In this document: positions 55,052 to 63,414 of the stretch, in pieces
How the letters are laid out: the number at the start of each line of letters is the position of its first letter
Position numbering within the stretch: the stretch's first letter is position 1
NCBI GenBank assembly: GCA_038740345.1
Contig: JAVYMA010000010.1
Coordinates: 1-64,000, forward strand
Origin: Methanomassiliicoccales archaeon
GTDB taxonomy: Archaea; Thermoplasmatota; Thermoplasmata; Methanomassiliicoccales; UBA472
Length of the DNA: 64,000 nt
Reading direction: 5' to 3'
Notes under the pieces: model-generated
Databases searched by the model: none
What the model was told of the DNA's origin: nothing
The model's input: the letters and a program-made list of their open reading frames with translations, nothing else
Position numbers and translations under genes: made by a program

Positions 55052-55085
55052 TAATTATGGACGATCTGAGCCCAGCGAACATCGC

Positions 55086-56030
55086 TCATGAGTATACCAG
55101 GTCCAACCGTATGCTTCCAGTATTGGTGCTGAGGAAGACATCCATCCTCTGAGGAGAGGGATAATTAGCGGAGCTTAGCAGGGCATCGCCCCCAACGAAA
55201 CCTTGGCTGCTGGCGATCTCGATGCTTCCCGTGGATACGCTGGACGAGATCCGGGATGAGATCGGTGGCTGGATGCTCATCTCCATATCCACCCTACCGG
55301 TAGTGGCTGAGCCTTGCATGAGGACGCTGCCGGAATAGGGCTGGGTCTGGATGACGCTTATGGATATGCTCCCCGTTGTGGTTCGAACGCTAACGTTGAC
55401 TTGGCCCTGTACATCCACCTCATCCCAATATAGCCTGGCATTGCCAGTGGTGGTCTGGATGCTTAGATCTCCCAAGAGCTTGGTGCCTGGTGCGAGGTTT
55501 GCTGCCACGCTCCCTGTCTTCCCTATCAATCTCACATGGCTCAAGGAGCAGCTCTCGTCGGCCTGCAGCTGTATTTCTCCTACCGTATGCTCCACTGTCA
55601 GGTCAGCCAGCAGGGAGGGGGAGATGCTGATTTTAACATCCAGGCCATTCATTCCCAGGCTGGTGCTGAAGGCATTCAAACCCACCCTTGCCTCAATCCT
55701 AAGACGGGAATCAATAACGTAGGCATCCCACGAGATTTGCACCGGATCTCCCATGGAGAACAGGCTCTGTCGCACCTCGCCCTGCACCTTCATTAGGACT
55801 AGCTCCTCGCCTTCATCCGAGAAATCCACCATTACTCTACCCACATCACATTTCAAGCTCAGTTCCAGAACTGAGAGACCTTCCATGTATAACGCGCGTC
55901 TCTCCTCGTCCACCTCCACCGATCTGATCGGGGCGATGAGGATCATGGCTATCACTGCCAAAATGACCAATAGGATGAGCAACAATGCCAAGGATGAAAT
56001 GGCGACATCCTTGGTGCATTTGAGCTTCAT
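55086..56030 (-). CDS. membrane-anchored DUF4097-like beta-repeat protein
   Basis: A 314-residue protein with one N-terminal membrane helix (SLALLLILLVILAVIAMILIAPI) and a long outer domain of beta repeats. The repeats carry a recurring Thr-Gly motif (TTTGNARLYW, TTTGSISISV, ATTGRVDMEM, VSTGSIEIAS, TNTGSIRLDL), the pattern of DUF4097-type beta-helix proteins. Function unknown; it is likely exposed outside the membrane. Convergent with the giant surface protein. Confidence 0.75.
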   Translation of the reverse strand: MKLKCTKDVAISSLALLLILLVILAVIAMILIAPIRSVEVDEERRALYMEGLSVLELSLKCDVGRVMVDFSDEGEELVLMKVQGEVRQSLFSMGDPVQISWDAYVIDSRLRIEARVGLNAFSTSLGMNGLDVKISISPSLLADLTVEHTVGEIQLQADESCSLSHVRLIGKTGSVAANLAPGTKLLGDLSIQTTTGNARLYWDEVDVQGQVNVSVRTTTGSISISVIQTQPYSGSVLMQGSATTGRVDMEMSIQPPISSRISSSVSTGSIEIASSQGFVGGDALLSSANYPSPQRMDVFLSTNTGSIRLDLVYS

Positions 56031-56072
56031 GCACCTCCAACTTATCTACTGATTAGAAATATTCTTCGGGGC

Positions 56073-56615
56073 TCATATGCCATGCGCTAGCCTTCGCCTC
56101 GCATCCTCTGCCTTAGCCCGAGCCTCGTCCGCCTCCTCCTCTTGCCCGTTAGCCCTCAAAGCCCTCTCCAGGCCGAGATAGGAACGGGTCACCCCCTCCC
56201 ACAAGCTCTCCGCCCTGAAGAGGGAAAGGGCCTCATGGAAGACTTCCTGAGCCTTTGAATACTCACCCCTGGCCAGCAGTACATACCCCAGCCCTAATAT
56301 GGCGGTGGCCTCACCCTCCCTGTCGCCCCCCTGCCTCATGGCCTCGATTGATCTCCTCGAGTCTACCTCAGCTCCTTCCAAATCTCCCTGCCCGAAGCGG
56401 CAGAGGGCTAGGGCGGCAAGGACAGCGGACATCCTCGCCCCATCCTCGATCTCCTCGAACTCATAAAGGGCGAGCTGCAGCTCTTCCACGGCAGCACTCC
56501 ACTCCTTGGCATCCGCCAGCCTCATCCCCTCTTTCAGGTGCAGCTCGCCACGATCGCGCTTTATCAGGCGCAAGAGACTGGTCAGCTTCTCCCCTTTGGC
56601 TCCTGAGGAGGTCAT
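56073..56615 (-). CDS. TPR-repeat protein
   Basis: A 180-residue cytoplasmic protein composed mostly of tetratricopeptide repeats: LKEGMRLADAKEWSAAVEEL (~22-41), ALALCRFGQGDLEGAEVD (~66-83), LGLGYVLLARGEYSKAQEVF (~104-123) and SYLGLERALRANGQEEEADE (~144-163). A helical scaffold for protein-protein contacts; no partner is evident. The gene lies between the DUF4097-like gene and superoxide dismutase, all on the minus strand. Confidence 0.78.
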   Translation of the reverse strand: MTSSGAKGEKLTSLLRLIKRDRGELHLKEGMRLADAKEWSAAVEELQLALYEFEEIEDGARMSAVLAALALCRFGQGDLEGAEVDSRRSIEAMRQGGDREGEATAILGLGYVLLARGEYSKAQEVFHEALSLFRAESLWEGVTRSYLGLERALRANGQEEEADEARAKAEDARRRLAHGI

Positions 56616-56666
56616 ATCATTTCTTCCTGCCCCATCCCTATTGGGAGGGAGGAGCCGTCAGGATGC

Positions 56667-57266
56667 TCAAGGAAGCCGCTTCTCCACCGCCTCCCAATCG
56701 ACTATGTTCCACCAGTTCTCTATGAACTTGCCCCGGTCGTTCTTATAGTCAAGATAGTAGGCATGCTCCCAGACATCCAAGACTAACAGCACCTTCTGCT
56801 GTGGCGTGACGTTCACGTTGTGCTTCTCTATCTGCACCAGCATGGGACGCTCGATATGCCCGCAATAGACCAGGGCCGCCCATCCCGAACCCTCCACCGA
56901 GCTGGCCACGGCGGAGAACTCCTTCTTGAAGCGCTCGAAGGATCCGAACTCCTTGTTTATCAGATCCCCTATCTTACCCCCCGGCTTCCCTCCCGACTTC
57001 CCGCTGGGGCCCATGTTCTGCCAGAACCTCTCATGCAGGAATAGTCCCCCGAAATGGAAGGAATACTCCTTGGCCAAGGCCTTCATGTCCAGATCCGTGC
57101 CTTCCTTTCGCGCCTTCTCCAGCTTCTGCAATACGGCATTGGCGCCGTTGACATAGGCGGCGTGGTGCTTGTCATGGTGCAGGCGCAACAGGTCCTCGGA
57201 AATGACAGGCGCCAGAGCGTTGTAGTCGTAGGGCAAAGGCTGCAGTTGGTATGTCTTCTCTCCCAT
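56667..57266 (-). CDS. sod: Fe/Mn superoxide dismutase
   Basis: A 199-residue SOD converting superoxide to oxygen and peroxide. Metal ligands are visible in LHHDKHHAAYVNG, FGGLFLHERFW and DVWEHAYYLDYKNDR. The N-terminal helical and C-terminal alpha/beta domains are complete. Typical metal-choice positions do not allow a safe Fe versus Mn call. It indicates exposure to oxygen in an otherwise anaerobic-looking gene set. Confidence 0.94.
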   Translation of the reverse strand: MGEKTYQLQPLPYDYNALAPVISEDLLRLHHDKHHAAYVNGANAVLQKLEKARKEGTDLDMKALAKEYSFHFGGLFLHERFWQNMGPSGKSGGKPGGKIGDLINKEFGSFERFKKEFSAVASSVEGSGWAALVYCGHIERPMLVQIEKHNVNVTPQQKVLLVLDVWEHAYYLDYKNDRGKFIENWWNIVDWEAVEKRLP

Positions 57267-57351
57267 TCTGTAATACCTCCTATCGGTGATGCAAACATTC
57301 CAGCAGGCGGTATTTACCTATTTTCGTATTCCATCGTCTCGAACCGAAGGC

Positions 57352-58545
57352 TTACCCTTTCGAGCGGCGTTCGACCAGCCGCGCCAGAACTCTTCCCGAG
57401 GCGCTGCGGCGCAGGACGATGGCTTTGGAGGCGCACATCTCATGGCAGCAGAAGCAGCGGATGCAGCTGCGCGCCCTGATACGGGCTTTGCCCTTTCGCA
57501 CCGTGACCGCCCCCTTGGGGCATATGCGCTCGCATCGTCCACAGCCGGTGCATATTTCGCGGTCGACCTGTGGCCTCAGGGAATAGGCCTTAACCAGGGA
57601 GAGCGCCAAGGAGGCCAACCGGCCTTCTGAGAATCCCTTTTGCCGGTCCTTGGTCCGAGGACGCTTGAAATCCTTGATCACAAAATCGTTCAGCTCATCG
57701 CCTACCAGCTCGATGTCCGTTCCGTCAGCGCGAATCAATCCTCTCCTCTGCGCCGCTGCCAGAGTGCCCACCTCCATGGGCTCGAGGGACATGATTCTGG
57801 CGGCCACGTAGTCCAGGGCGTGCGGGTCCTCGCTGGCCAAGATCGCTCCTATATGGCGCGGCTCTCCGGTATGGGGACCGTCCCCTTCCATGCCGATGAT
57901 GGCATCCATGATATGCAGTCTCGGTCTGATGAGCTGATTGAGGTCCAGCAGCATATCGCTGAAGGCGTCAAGGCTGGGGAATCGAGCGTGCAGGGCGGGC
58001 TTCTCTATACTGGGCACCACCCCGAACAGGTTCTTCACCGCGCCTGTCATGGTGGTCAACATATGGGTCTTGGCCTTGGGCAGCGAGATGATGACCTCAG
58101 CCTCTAGAGCTGGCTCGATTATAAGGAAGCGCTTCAGCATCCTCCCCTCAGGACAGGGGACTTCACGATAGTCGGTGCGGAAGTTGAGCTCAGCTCCTAG
58201 CTCCTCCGCCACAGATTGCCAGCCTGATAGTGAGTAGGCCTTACGTAATGCGCTCTCTGTGTAAAGAACGCCGGCACCTGGGCTGTCCGCGATGGTCACG
58301 TGACATCCATTTTGCATAAGCGATTTGGCCACCGCCCTGACGACCTCGGGGTGAGTGGTTATGCATTTATCGGGGGTGGCGGCGATGAGAAGATTCGGCT
58401 TTATCAGGACTTTCTGGCCGGGGGATATGAATGCCTTCCAGCCACCAAGAAGGCCGATGGCGCGGTCCAGTGCTTGTTCCACTTCTTGGCGGTGGTAGGA
58501 GGAGCACTTGACCAATGCCACGCGCTTCATCTGGTGCATATCCAT
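57352..58545 (-). CDS. DUF362 protein with two-cluster ferredoxin domain
   Basis: A protein of about 397 residues. The DUF362 domain (~5-300: VLIKPNLLIAATPDKCITTHPEVVRAV, ADSPGAG, SLPKAKTHMLTTMTGAVKNLFG) is followed by a C-terminal ferredoxin with two complete CX2CX2CX3C sites (CTGCGRCERICPKGAV and CIRCFCCHEMCASKAI). The family is common in anaerobes and its chemistry is unsettled. The start is uncertain: ATGs at 58545, 58539 and 58530 are all possible, and the frame is open up to 58596. Confidence 0.85.
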   Translation of the reverse strand: MDMHQMKRVALVKCSSYHRQEVEQALDRAIGLLGGWKAFISPGQKVLIKPNLLIAATPDKCITTHPEVVRAVAKSLMQNGCHVTIADSPGAGVLYTESALRKAYSLSGWQSVAEELGAELNFRTDYREVPCPEGRMLKRFLIIEPALEAEVIISLPKAKTHMLTTMTGAVKNLFGVVPSIEKPALHARFPSLDAFSDMLLDLNQLIRPRLHIMDAIIGMEGDGPHTGEPRHIGAILASEDPHALDYVAARIMSLEPMEVGTLAAAQRRGLIRADGTDIELVGDELNDFVIKDFKRPRTKDRQKGFSEGRLASLALSLVKAYSLRPQVDREICTGCGRCERICPKGAVTVRKGKARIRARSCIRCFCCHEMCASKAIVLRRSASGRVLARLVERRSKG

Positions 58546-58879
58546 CTCAAACTTAGATTCATTATTAGAATATTCCCTATTAAGGCATGAATTCACATTT
58601 CGAGAATCACTTGATAAGGCGTTAAGAAAAAGGGATTTTACGGACTCAGGTTGACAAAAATACCCGCAAAAGAAGGGTGTGACAACTTGAAATCTCTTAA
58701 ATAATGCTCAGGTTCTTTTTTTTGCAAAATTTTATAGGAATCGATATGGATTTTCTAATCTGAAAAAAACTGGCTAGAAGTCAGAAAAGTCTAAATTACG
58801 ACTCTTTGCTGAGGATAGATTACATATATTTTACACGATTAGATTCAATCCAAGAGACATTACTATCCAGCCACTTACT

Positions 58880-59335
58880 GTGGCTGAAATCAAGGGCAAG
58901 ATCTCTGAATTTCCAAATCTTCGTGGCCCTAAACTATTGAATTTCTACATCCGCGTCATGGGAGAAATGGGACTTTTTAAGGTTAAAAACTTGGATGATT
59001 TGGACCTTCCCGTCGACAAACAGGTGGCGCGTTTTACAATTTACACGGGTGTTTTAAAGCTCAATAGCGGAGAATTCAAAGGCTCCGTAAATAACAATCC
59101 ACTCCGAAATCTTATTCAGGAAGTTTGGCGGAAAGCAGCAATAGCAGTAGGCACCGAACCTTGGAAGCTTGATGAACCTATTTGGAATATCGGTTCTAAA
59201 AGATGTGCAGTTGGAAAATGCAATCAATGCCCCATAATTCATTTATGTGAAAAAAAGAGAGATGTAACTTTCCAAGGAAATAGAGTCATTTGGGTTGGTT
59301 ATAATTTGAGAAATACTATTAACTCTGAAAATTGA
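58880..59335 (+). CDS. N-terminally truncated iron-sulfur HhH-GPD DNA-glycosylase-like protein
   Basis: A 151-residue protein resembling the C-terminal part of endonuclease III-type glycosylases. FPNLRGPKLLNFYIR resembles the helix-hairpin-helix, LPVDKQVARFT holds a candidate catalytic Asp, and CAVGKCNQCPIIHLC is a cluster motif with spacing CX4CX2CX5C. Full-length relatives exceed 200 residues. The frame stays open upstream to 58778 without an ATG, so the first domain half is missing and GTG at 58880 is only the first usable start. The gene lies in a short AT-rich patch unlike its flanks. It may be a pseudogene fragment. Confidence 0.5.
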   Translation: MAEIKGKISEFPNLRGPKLLNFYIRVMGEMGLFKVKNLDDLDLPVDKQVARFTIYTGVLKLNSGEFKGSVNNNPLRNLIQEVWRKAAIAVGTEPWKLDEPIWNIGSKRCAVGKCNQCPIIHLCEKKRDVTFQGNRVIWVGYNLRNTINSEN

Positions 59336-59338
59336 AGT

Positions 59339-59821
59339 CTAGGGCGATATAGAGCGCTTGCAGGTCATGCTTATGATGTCTATCCTGACTACCAACGTCT
59401 TGGAGAGCAGCGCCTCAGAGTATTCGAACGGAGGCCTGCCACCATAGTGCTCCATTATGACATCCAATCCTTTTCTCATAGACGTCTCATCTTCTATGAT
59501 ATGCGGCTGACCCCAACCTATGACGCTCACATAGTCCAAGGTCCATTTGCAGGGCAGCTCCTTTCTCTGGATATCCCCCAGCTCCTCCACCTCAAAGCAA
59601 ACCTTACCTCCCCTGCGCCACACCTCCACCTTCCTCCCCTCTTTGGCGGAATGCAGGAAGATGCTGCCATCCCTATAGCCGAAAAGCATGGGAACGATGT
59701 AAGGCTCCCCCTCATCGTTCATGGCGATATGGATCACCTTGGCGCTGTTGAGCAGCCGTTCCATCACCTCAGGGTTGCACACTTCTTTCTCCTTGCGCCT
59801 CACGGGCATCCGCTCCACCAT
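59339..59821 (-). CDS. pyridoxamine 5'-phosphate oxidase-like flavin protein
   Basis: A 160-residue split-barrel protein of the PNPOx-like/NimA type. Supporting segments are KVIHIAMNDEGEPYIVPMLFGYRDGSIFLHSAKEGRKVE (the FMN-binding barrel core) and KVCFEVEE. Members bind FMN or F420 and reduce small molecules; the substrate is unknown. Convergent with the glycosylase-like gene, with three bases between the stops. Confidence 0.83.
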   Translation of the reverse strand: MVERMPVRRKEKEVCNPEVMERLLNSAKVIHIAMNDEGEPYIVPMLFGYRDGSIFLHSAKEGRKVEVWRRGGKVCFEVEELGDIQRKELPCKWTLDYVSVIGWGQPHIIEDETSMRKGLDVIMEHYGGRPPFEYSEALLSKTLVVRIDIISMTCKRSISP

Positions 59822-59886
59822 ATCAATGGTGCTCAGGAGATATTATCGTTAGCGCTGCAGGCTACGGGTCCTTGGCTGATTCCCTT

Positions 59887-60948
59887 TTATGTCCCGGTCC
59901 TGCCAGCCGGCTCCTGCTGCGTGACGCAATGAATACCGCCGTATCCGTAGACCAGTTGGGTTGCGTGTATGGGCACCACCCTGCGCTCAGGGAACGCGCG
60001 CTCTAGTATTTCGATGGCCCTGCGGTCGTTGCGGTCCTTGAAGACAGGCAGGAGAACGCAATCGTTGCCGATGTAGAAATTGGCGTAGCTGGCGGGAAGG
60101 AACCTTTGCTCCTCCTCCAGCCAAAGAGGCCTGGGCATGGGGAGCCTTTCCACCCGCAAAGGCCTGCCATCCTGGTCCACCGCCTGGCGGAGGATTTCGA
60201 AGTTCACCCTGAGCACCTCGGCGTTGGCGTTGGCCTTGCTTCTGGAATACGCACAGAGCACCTGGTCCTCGGAGATGAAGCGGGCGAAATCATCCACGTG
60301 CCCATCCGTGTCGTCCCCTTCTATGCCTGATCGGAGCCAGATCACATTCGGCGCAGAGATGTATTCCTCCAGATAGCGTTCGATGTCATCGCGCGTGAGA
60401 TGAGGGTTGCGATTCTTGTTGAGCAGGCACTGCTCCGTGGTGAGGACCGTGCCTTTTCCATTTACGTCGATTGAACCTCCCTCGAGCACTATACCTGGCC
60501 AGAAAGTGCGCACTCCTGTCGATCGAACTACCTCTTCTCCAGCTTTATCATCGTAGAGAAGGTCATCGTACTTTCCACCCCAGGCGTTGAAGCGCCACTT
60601 GGTGGCCGCCTTCTCGCCCGTCTCTCGGTGGAGCAAGAAGGTAGGGCCGTAATCGCGTATCCAGACATCCGAGGAATGGATGAGCTTGGCCTCGACCCTG
60701 TTCATGTCCGCCCCCGCACGAGAGCAGGCCTTTTCCATCCTATCCCTCATCTCATCATCTTCCACCAAGACCTTGACCGTCTCCCCTTGGCTCAATGCCG
60801 AGACCATCTGGGCGAAGATCGACTCCACCTCCGGAAGAATCTCCGGTGGGAAGGTGAGGGGATTCTTCGGCCAGGAGATCCAGGTAGCGTCATGTGGCGC
60901 CCATTCCGCAGGCATGTAGTACCCTCGGGAGCGAGGCGTCTCTGTCAT
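59887..60948 (-). CDS. aguA: agmatine deiminase
   Basis: A 353-residue Porphyromonas-type peptidyl-arginine deiminase family enzyme converting agmatine to N-carbamoylputrescine and ammonia. Motifs are MPAEWAPHDATWISWP, WIRDYGPTFL (catalytic Asp), EGGSIDVNGKGTVLTTEQCLLNKNRNP, GDDTDGHVDDFARF (catalytic His/Asp) and YGGIHCVTQQEP with the nucleophilic Cys near the C-terminus. I start at the ATG at 60948, which has a GGAGGT ribosome site six bases before it and overlaps the upstream amidase stop by one base. The pair completes agmatine to putrescine. Confidence 0.93.
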   Translation of the reverse strand: MTETPRSRGYYMPAEWAPHDATWISWPKNPLTFPPEILPEVESIFAQMVSALSQGETVKVLVEDDEMRDRMEKACSRAGADMNRVEAKLIHSSDVWIRDYGPTFLLHRETGEKAATKWRFNAWGGKYDDLLYDDKAGEEVVRSTGVRTFWPGIVLEGGSIDVNGKGTVLTTEQCLLNKNRNPHLTRDDIERYLEEYISAPNVIWLRSGIEGDDTDGHVDDFARFISEDQVLCAYSRSKANANAEVLRVNFEILRQAVDQDGRPLRVERLPMPRPLWLEEEQRFLPASYANFYIGNDCVLLPVFKDRNDRRAIEILERAFPERRVVPIHATQLVYGYGGIHCVTQQEPAGRTGT

Positions 60949-61811
60949 CACTCGACCTCCACCAGGCGCCCGTAGCATTCGGGCCTGCGGTTGCGCAGGA
61001 ATCCCCAACCCCTTCGCACTTCTGCCCCATGGTCCAAGTCGACCTTTCGCACCAAAACCTCCTCCCTAGCTCCCAAGCGCTCGATCGTCCTCCCGAAGGC
61101 GTCGCACACGAAGCTGCCGCCCCAGAACCTCATCCTATCCTCCTGGCCGCAGCGATTGACAGCACATACTACTATACCGTTGGCGATGGCGTGGCCGCGC
61201 ATGACGTTCTCCCAGGCCTGATGCCAATCCCCCTCCTTCTGCCTTATCCCGCGGCATGTGCCTATGGCGGTGGGGTAGAAGACGATCTCAGCGCCTTGCA
61301 GTGCCAAGCAACGCGCCGCTTCAGGGAACCATTGGTCATAACAGATCAGCACCCCGAATTTGATGCCAGACAACTCGAAGACCTTGAAGCCAGTGTCTCC
61401 TGGGGCGAAGTACTCCTTCTCGTAGAAGCTCTCATCATAAGGAATGTGCGTCTTGCGGTACAAGCCTAAAATGCATCCATCCGGACCGATGACGGGGCTT
61501 GTGTTATACATTTTCTTGCCGCACAATTCATGCAGTGAGCCTGCAATTATGCCCACCTTAAGTTTTGCCGCGCACCTGCAAAGCGCCTCCGTCGTCCTCC
61601 CTGGGATGCTCTCCGCAAAGTCTCTACCCTTCCCCTCGCTCATTCGATACTGGGGGAAATAAGGCGAGGTGAAGAGCTCAGGTAGGCAGATCAACTCCGC
61701 TCCTCCATCGTAGGCGCGCTCTATCCTATCCAGGGCGCGTGTTAAGTTCTCCTCGGTGGAGGCAGTCATTCTCATCTGCACCAGGCCCACTGTTAGCTTC
61801 CTGCGCGGCAA
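60948..61811 (-). CDS. aguB: N-carbamoylputrescine amidase
   Basis: A 287-residue nitrilase-superfamily hydrolase releasing putrescine, CO2 and ammonia. The Glu-Lys-Cys triad is visible: ELICLPELFTSPYFPQ (Glu), YRKTHIPYDESFYEKEYFAPGD (Lys) and VLICYDQWFPEAAR (Cys). I place the start at a TTG at 61811: a full AAGGAGGTC site lies about 10 bases before it and homology begins immediately after (KLTVGLVQM). An out-of-frame ATG lies between them. Upstream ATGs would add ~40 unlike residues. Translationally coupled to agmatine deiminase. Confidence 0.92.
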   Translation of the reverse strand: MPRRKLTVGLVQMRMTASTEENLTRALDRIERAYDGGAELICLPELFTSPYFPQYRMSEGKGRDFAESIPGRTTEALCRCAAKLKVGIIAGSLHELCGKKMYNTSPVIGPDGCILGLYRKTHIPYDESFYEKEYFAPGDTGFKVFELSGIKFGVLICYDQWFPEAARCLALQGAEIVFYPTAIGTCRGIRQKEGDWHQAWENVMRGHAIANGIVVCAVNRCGQEDRMRFWGGSFVCDAFGRTIERLGAREEVLVRKVDLDHGAEVRRGWGFLRNRRPECYGRLVEVE

Positions 61812-61947
61812 TGTACATCGACCTCCTTGCTGATGGAGGCGCATATGGAGCGCTGATATTTTAAGCAGGACGCTCTCGAGTCGGTCGTGAATATGACATC
61901 GGTTTTTGCAAATCATTATTAGGATACCGTTCAACTAGTCATTTCGC

Positions 61948-63414
61948 ATGTTCGATTTGTATCAGGTATGGGCACTCGTGGGTGATTTGTGGTGGCTCTT
62001 CCTAATGGCGAATGCGATTGCAGTCCTCATCACCATCGTATTCGTGCAGAAAAAACGCCCTGAGTCAGTTCTCTTATGGCTTTTGGCCTTCATCGTGCTC
62101 CCTCTGGTCTTCGTCCTCATATTCTACATACTTTTGGGCCGGGATCATCGCAACAGGCGCAGATTCCGAGAGAAGGCCCAGATGGACAGAGAGGTGGAAT
62201 TAGCTCTGGCCTCCTTGAAGGGGGATTGGTTCGCCGTTGACCTCTCCAAGAAAGGGTTGGGCGAGAACGAGTCATTGGCGCGTCTGCTTTACAATTCCAA
62301 CCGCTCCTCCTTGACGACCGACAATGAAGTTAAGTATTACAATGAAGGGGGTCCGCTGTTCGAGGATATGCTACGCTCCATCCAAGAGGCTAAGCGCTTC
62401 GTGCACATGGAGTTCTACATCATCCGCAAGGACGAGCTCTCAAAGCGCTTCGCCGAGGCGCTGGAGGCGAAGGCCAGGGAAGGAGTGGAGGTGAAGCTCC
62501 TGATGGATGCCGTGGGGTGCCATAAGCTTCCCCGGCATTACTTCCAAGGCCTTCGGGAAGCTGGAGGGCGCACCGCGGAGTTCTTCCCCTCCCCGCTTCG
62601 CCGCATCAACCTGCGCATCAACAATCGGAACCACCGCAAACTACTGGTGGTAGATGGGGATGTGGCCTATATTGGCGGGTACAACATCGGCATGGAGTAT
62701 ACTGGCAGAGGAGAATTAGGATATTGGCGCGATTGCATGGTGAGGGTGGAGGGAAGTGGGGCCATAGGGGCTGAGATGCGTTTCATCCTGGACTGGAACT
62801 TCGCCGCCCGCGACAAGCTTAGAGTTCAGGATTACGCTCCTTCCTCTCCAGGAAAGGGTAAGGCAGGGCTGCAAGTGGTCAGCAGCGGCCCTGATACGGA
62901 ATCCAAGGCGATAGAGGAGCAGTATCTCAAGATGATCCTCTCCGCTAAGGAGTACGTTTACATCCAGACCCCTTATTTCGTACCTAGCGAGCCGATCATT
63001 TGCGCTTTGATCACCGCGGCAAAATCTGGTGTGGATACGAGGGTCATGATGCCCTCCAAGCCTGACCATCCTTTCGTGTACTGGGCTTCATTGTACAATG
63101 CTGGCGAGGTATTGCGCCATGGGGTAAGGGTGCATCAGTTCGACAAGAACGGCTTCATACATTCCAAGCTGGTGGTGAGCGATGACCGTGTGGTGTCGAT
63201 AGGCAGCGCCAATTTCGACCGGCGCAGCTTCGAGCTGAACTTTGAGACTAATGCGGTCATCTACGACAAGGATTTGGCCCTTCAAGTCAAGGATTCTTAT
63301 ATAGATGACATCTCAGCCAAATGCACCGAGCTCACCTTGCAAGACTACGAGAAGAGGGGCCTGAGGGTGAGGTTCATGGAATCGATTTCCCGCCTCTACA
63401 CTCCTATAGCTTAG
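61948..63414 (+). CDS. cls: cardiolipin synthase (phospholipase D family)
   Basis: A 488-residue membrane enzyme joining two phospholipids to a cardiolipin. Two N-terminal membrane helices (~10-32 and ~40-65) precede two HKD motifs: NHRKLLVVDGDVAYIGGYNIG (~233) and IHSKLVVSDDRVVSIGSANFDRRS (~403). The order and length match bacterial-type Cls and its archaeal relatives that make ether-lipid cardiolipins. Its end overlaps the convergent PHP gene by 4 bases. Confidence 0.93.
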   Translation: MFDLYQVWALVGDLWWLFLMANAIAVLITIVFVQKKRPESVLLWLLAFIVLPLVFVLIFYILLGRDHRNRRRFREKAQMDREVELALASLKGDWFAVDLSKKGLGENESLARLLYNSNRSSLTTDNEVKYYNEGGPLFEDMLRSIQEAKRFVHMEFYIIRKDELSKRFAEALEAKAREGVEVKLLMDAVGCHKLPRHYFQGLREAGGRTAEFFPSPLRRINLRINNRNHRKLLVVDGDVAYIGGYNIGMEYTGRGELGYWRDCMVRVEGSGAIGAEMRFILDWNFAARDKLRVQDYAPSSPGKGKAGLQVVSSGPDTESKAIEEQYLKMILSAKEYVYIQTPYFVPSEPIICALITAAKSGVDTRVMMPSKPDHPFVYWASLYNAGEVLRHGVRVHQFDKNGFIHSKLVVSDDRVVSIGSANFDRRSFELNFETNAVIYDKDLALQVKDSYIDDISAKCTELTLQDYEKRGLRVRFMESISRLYTPIA

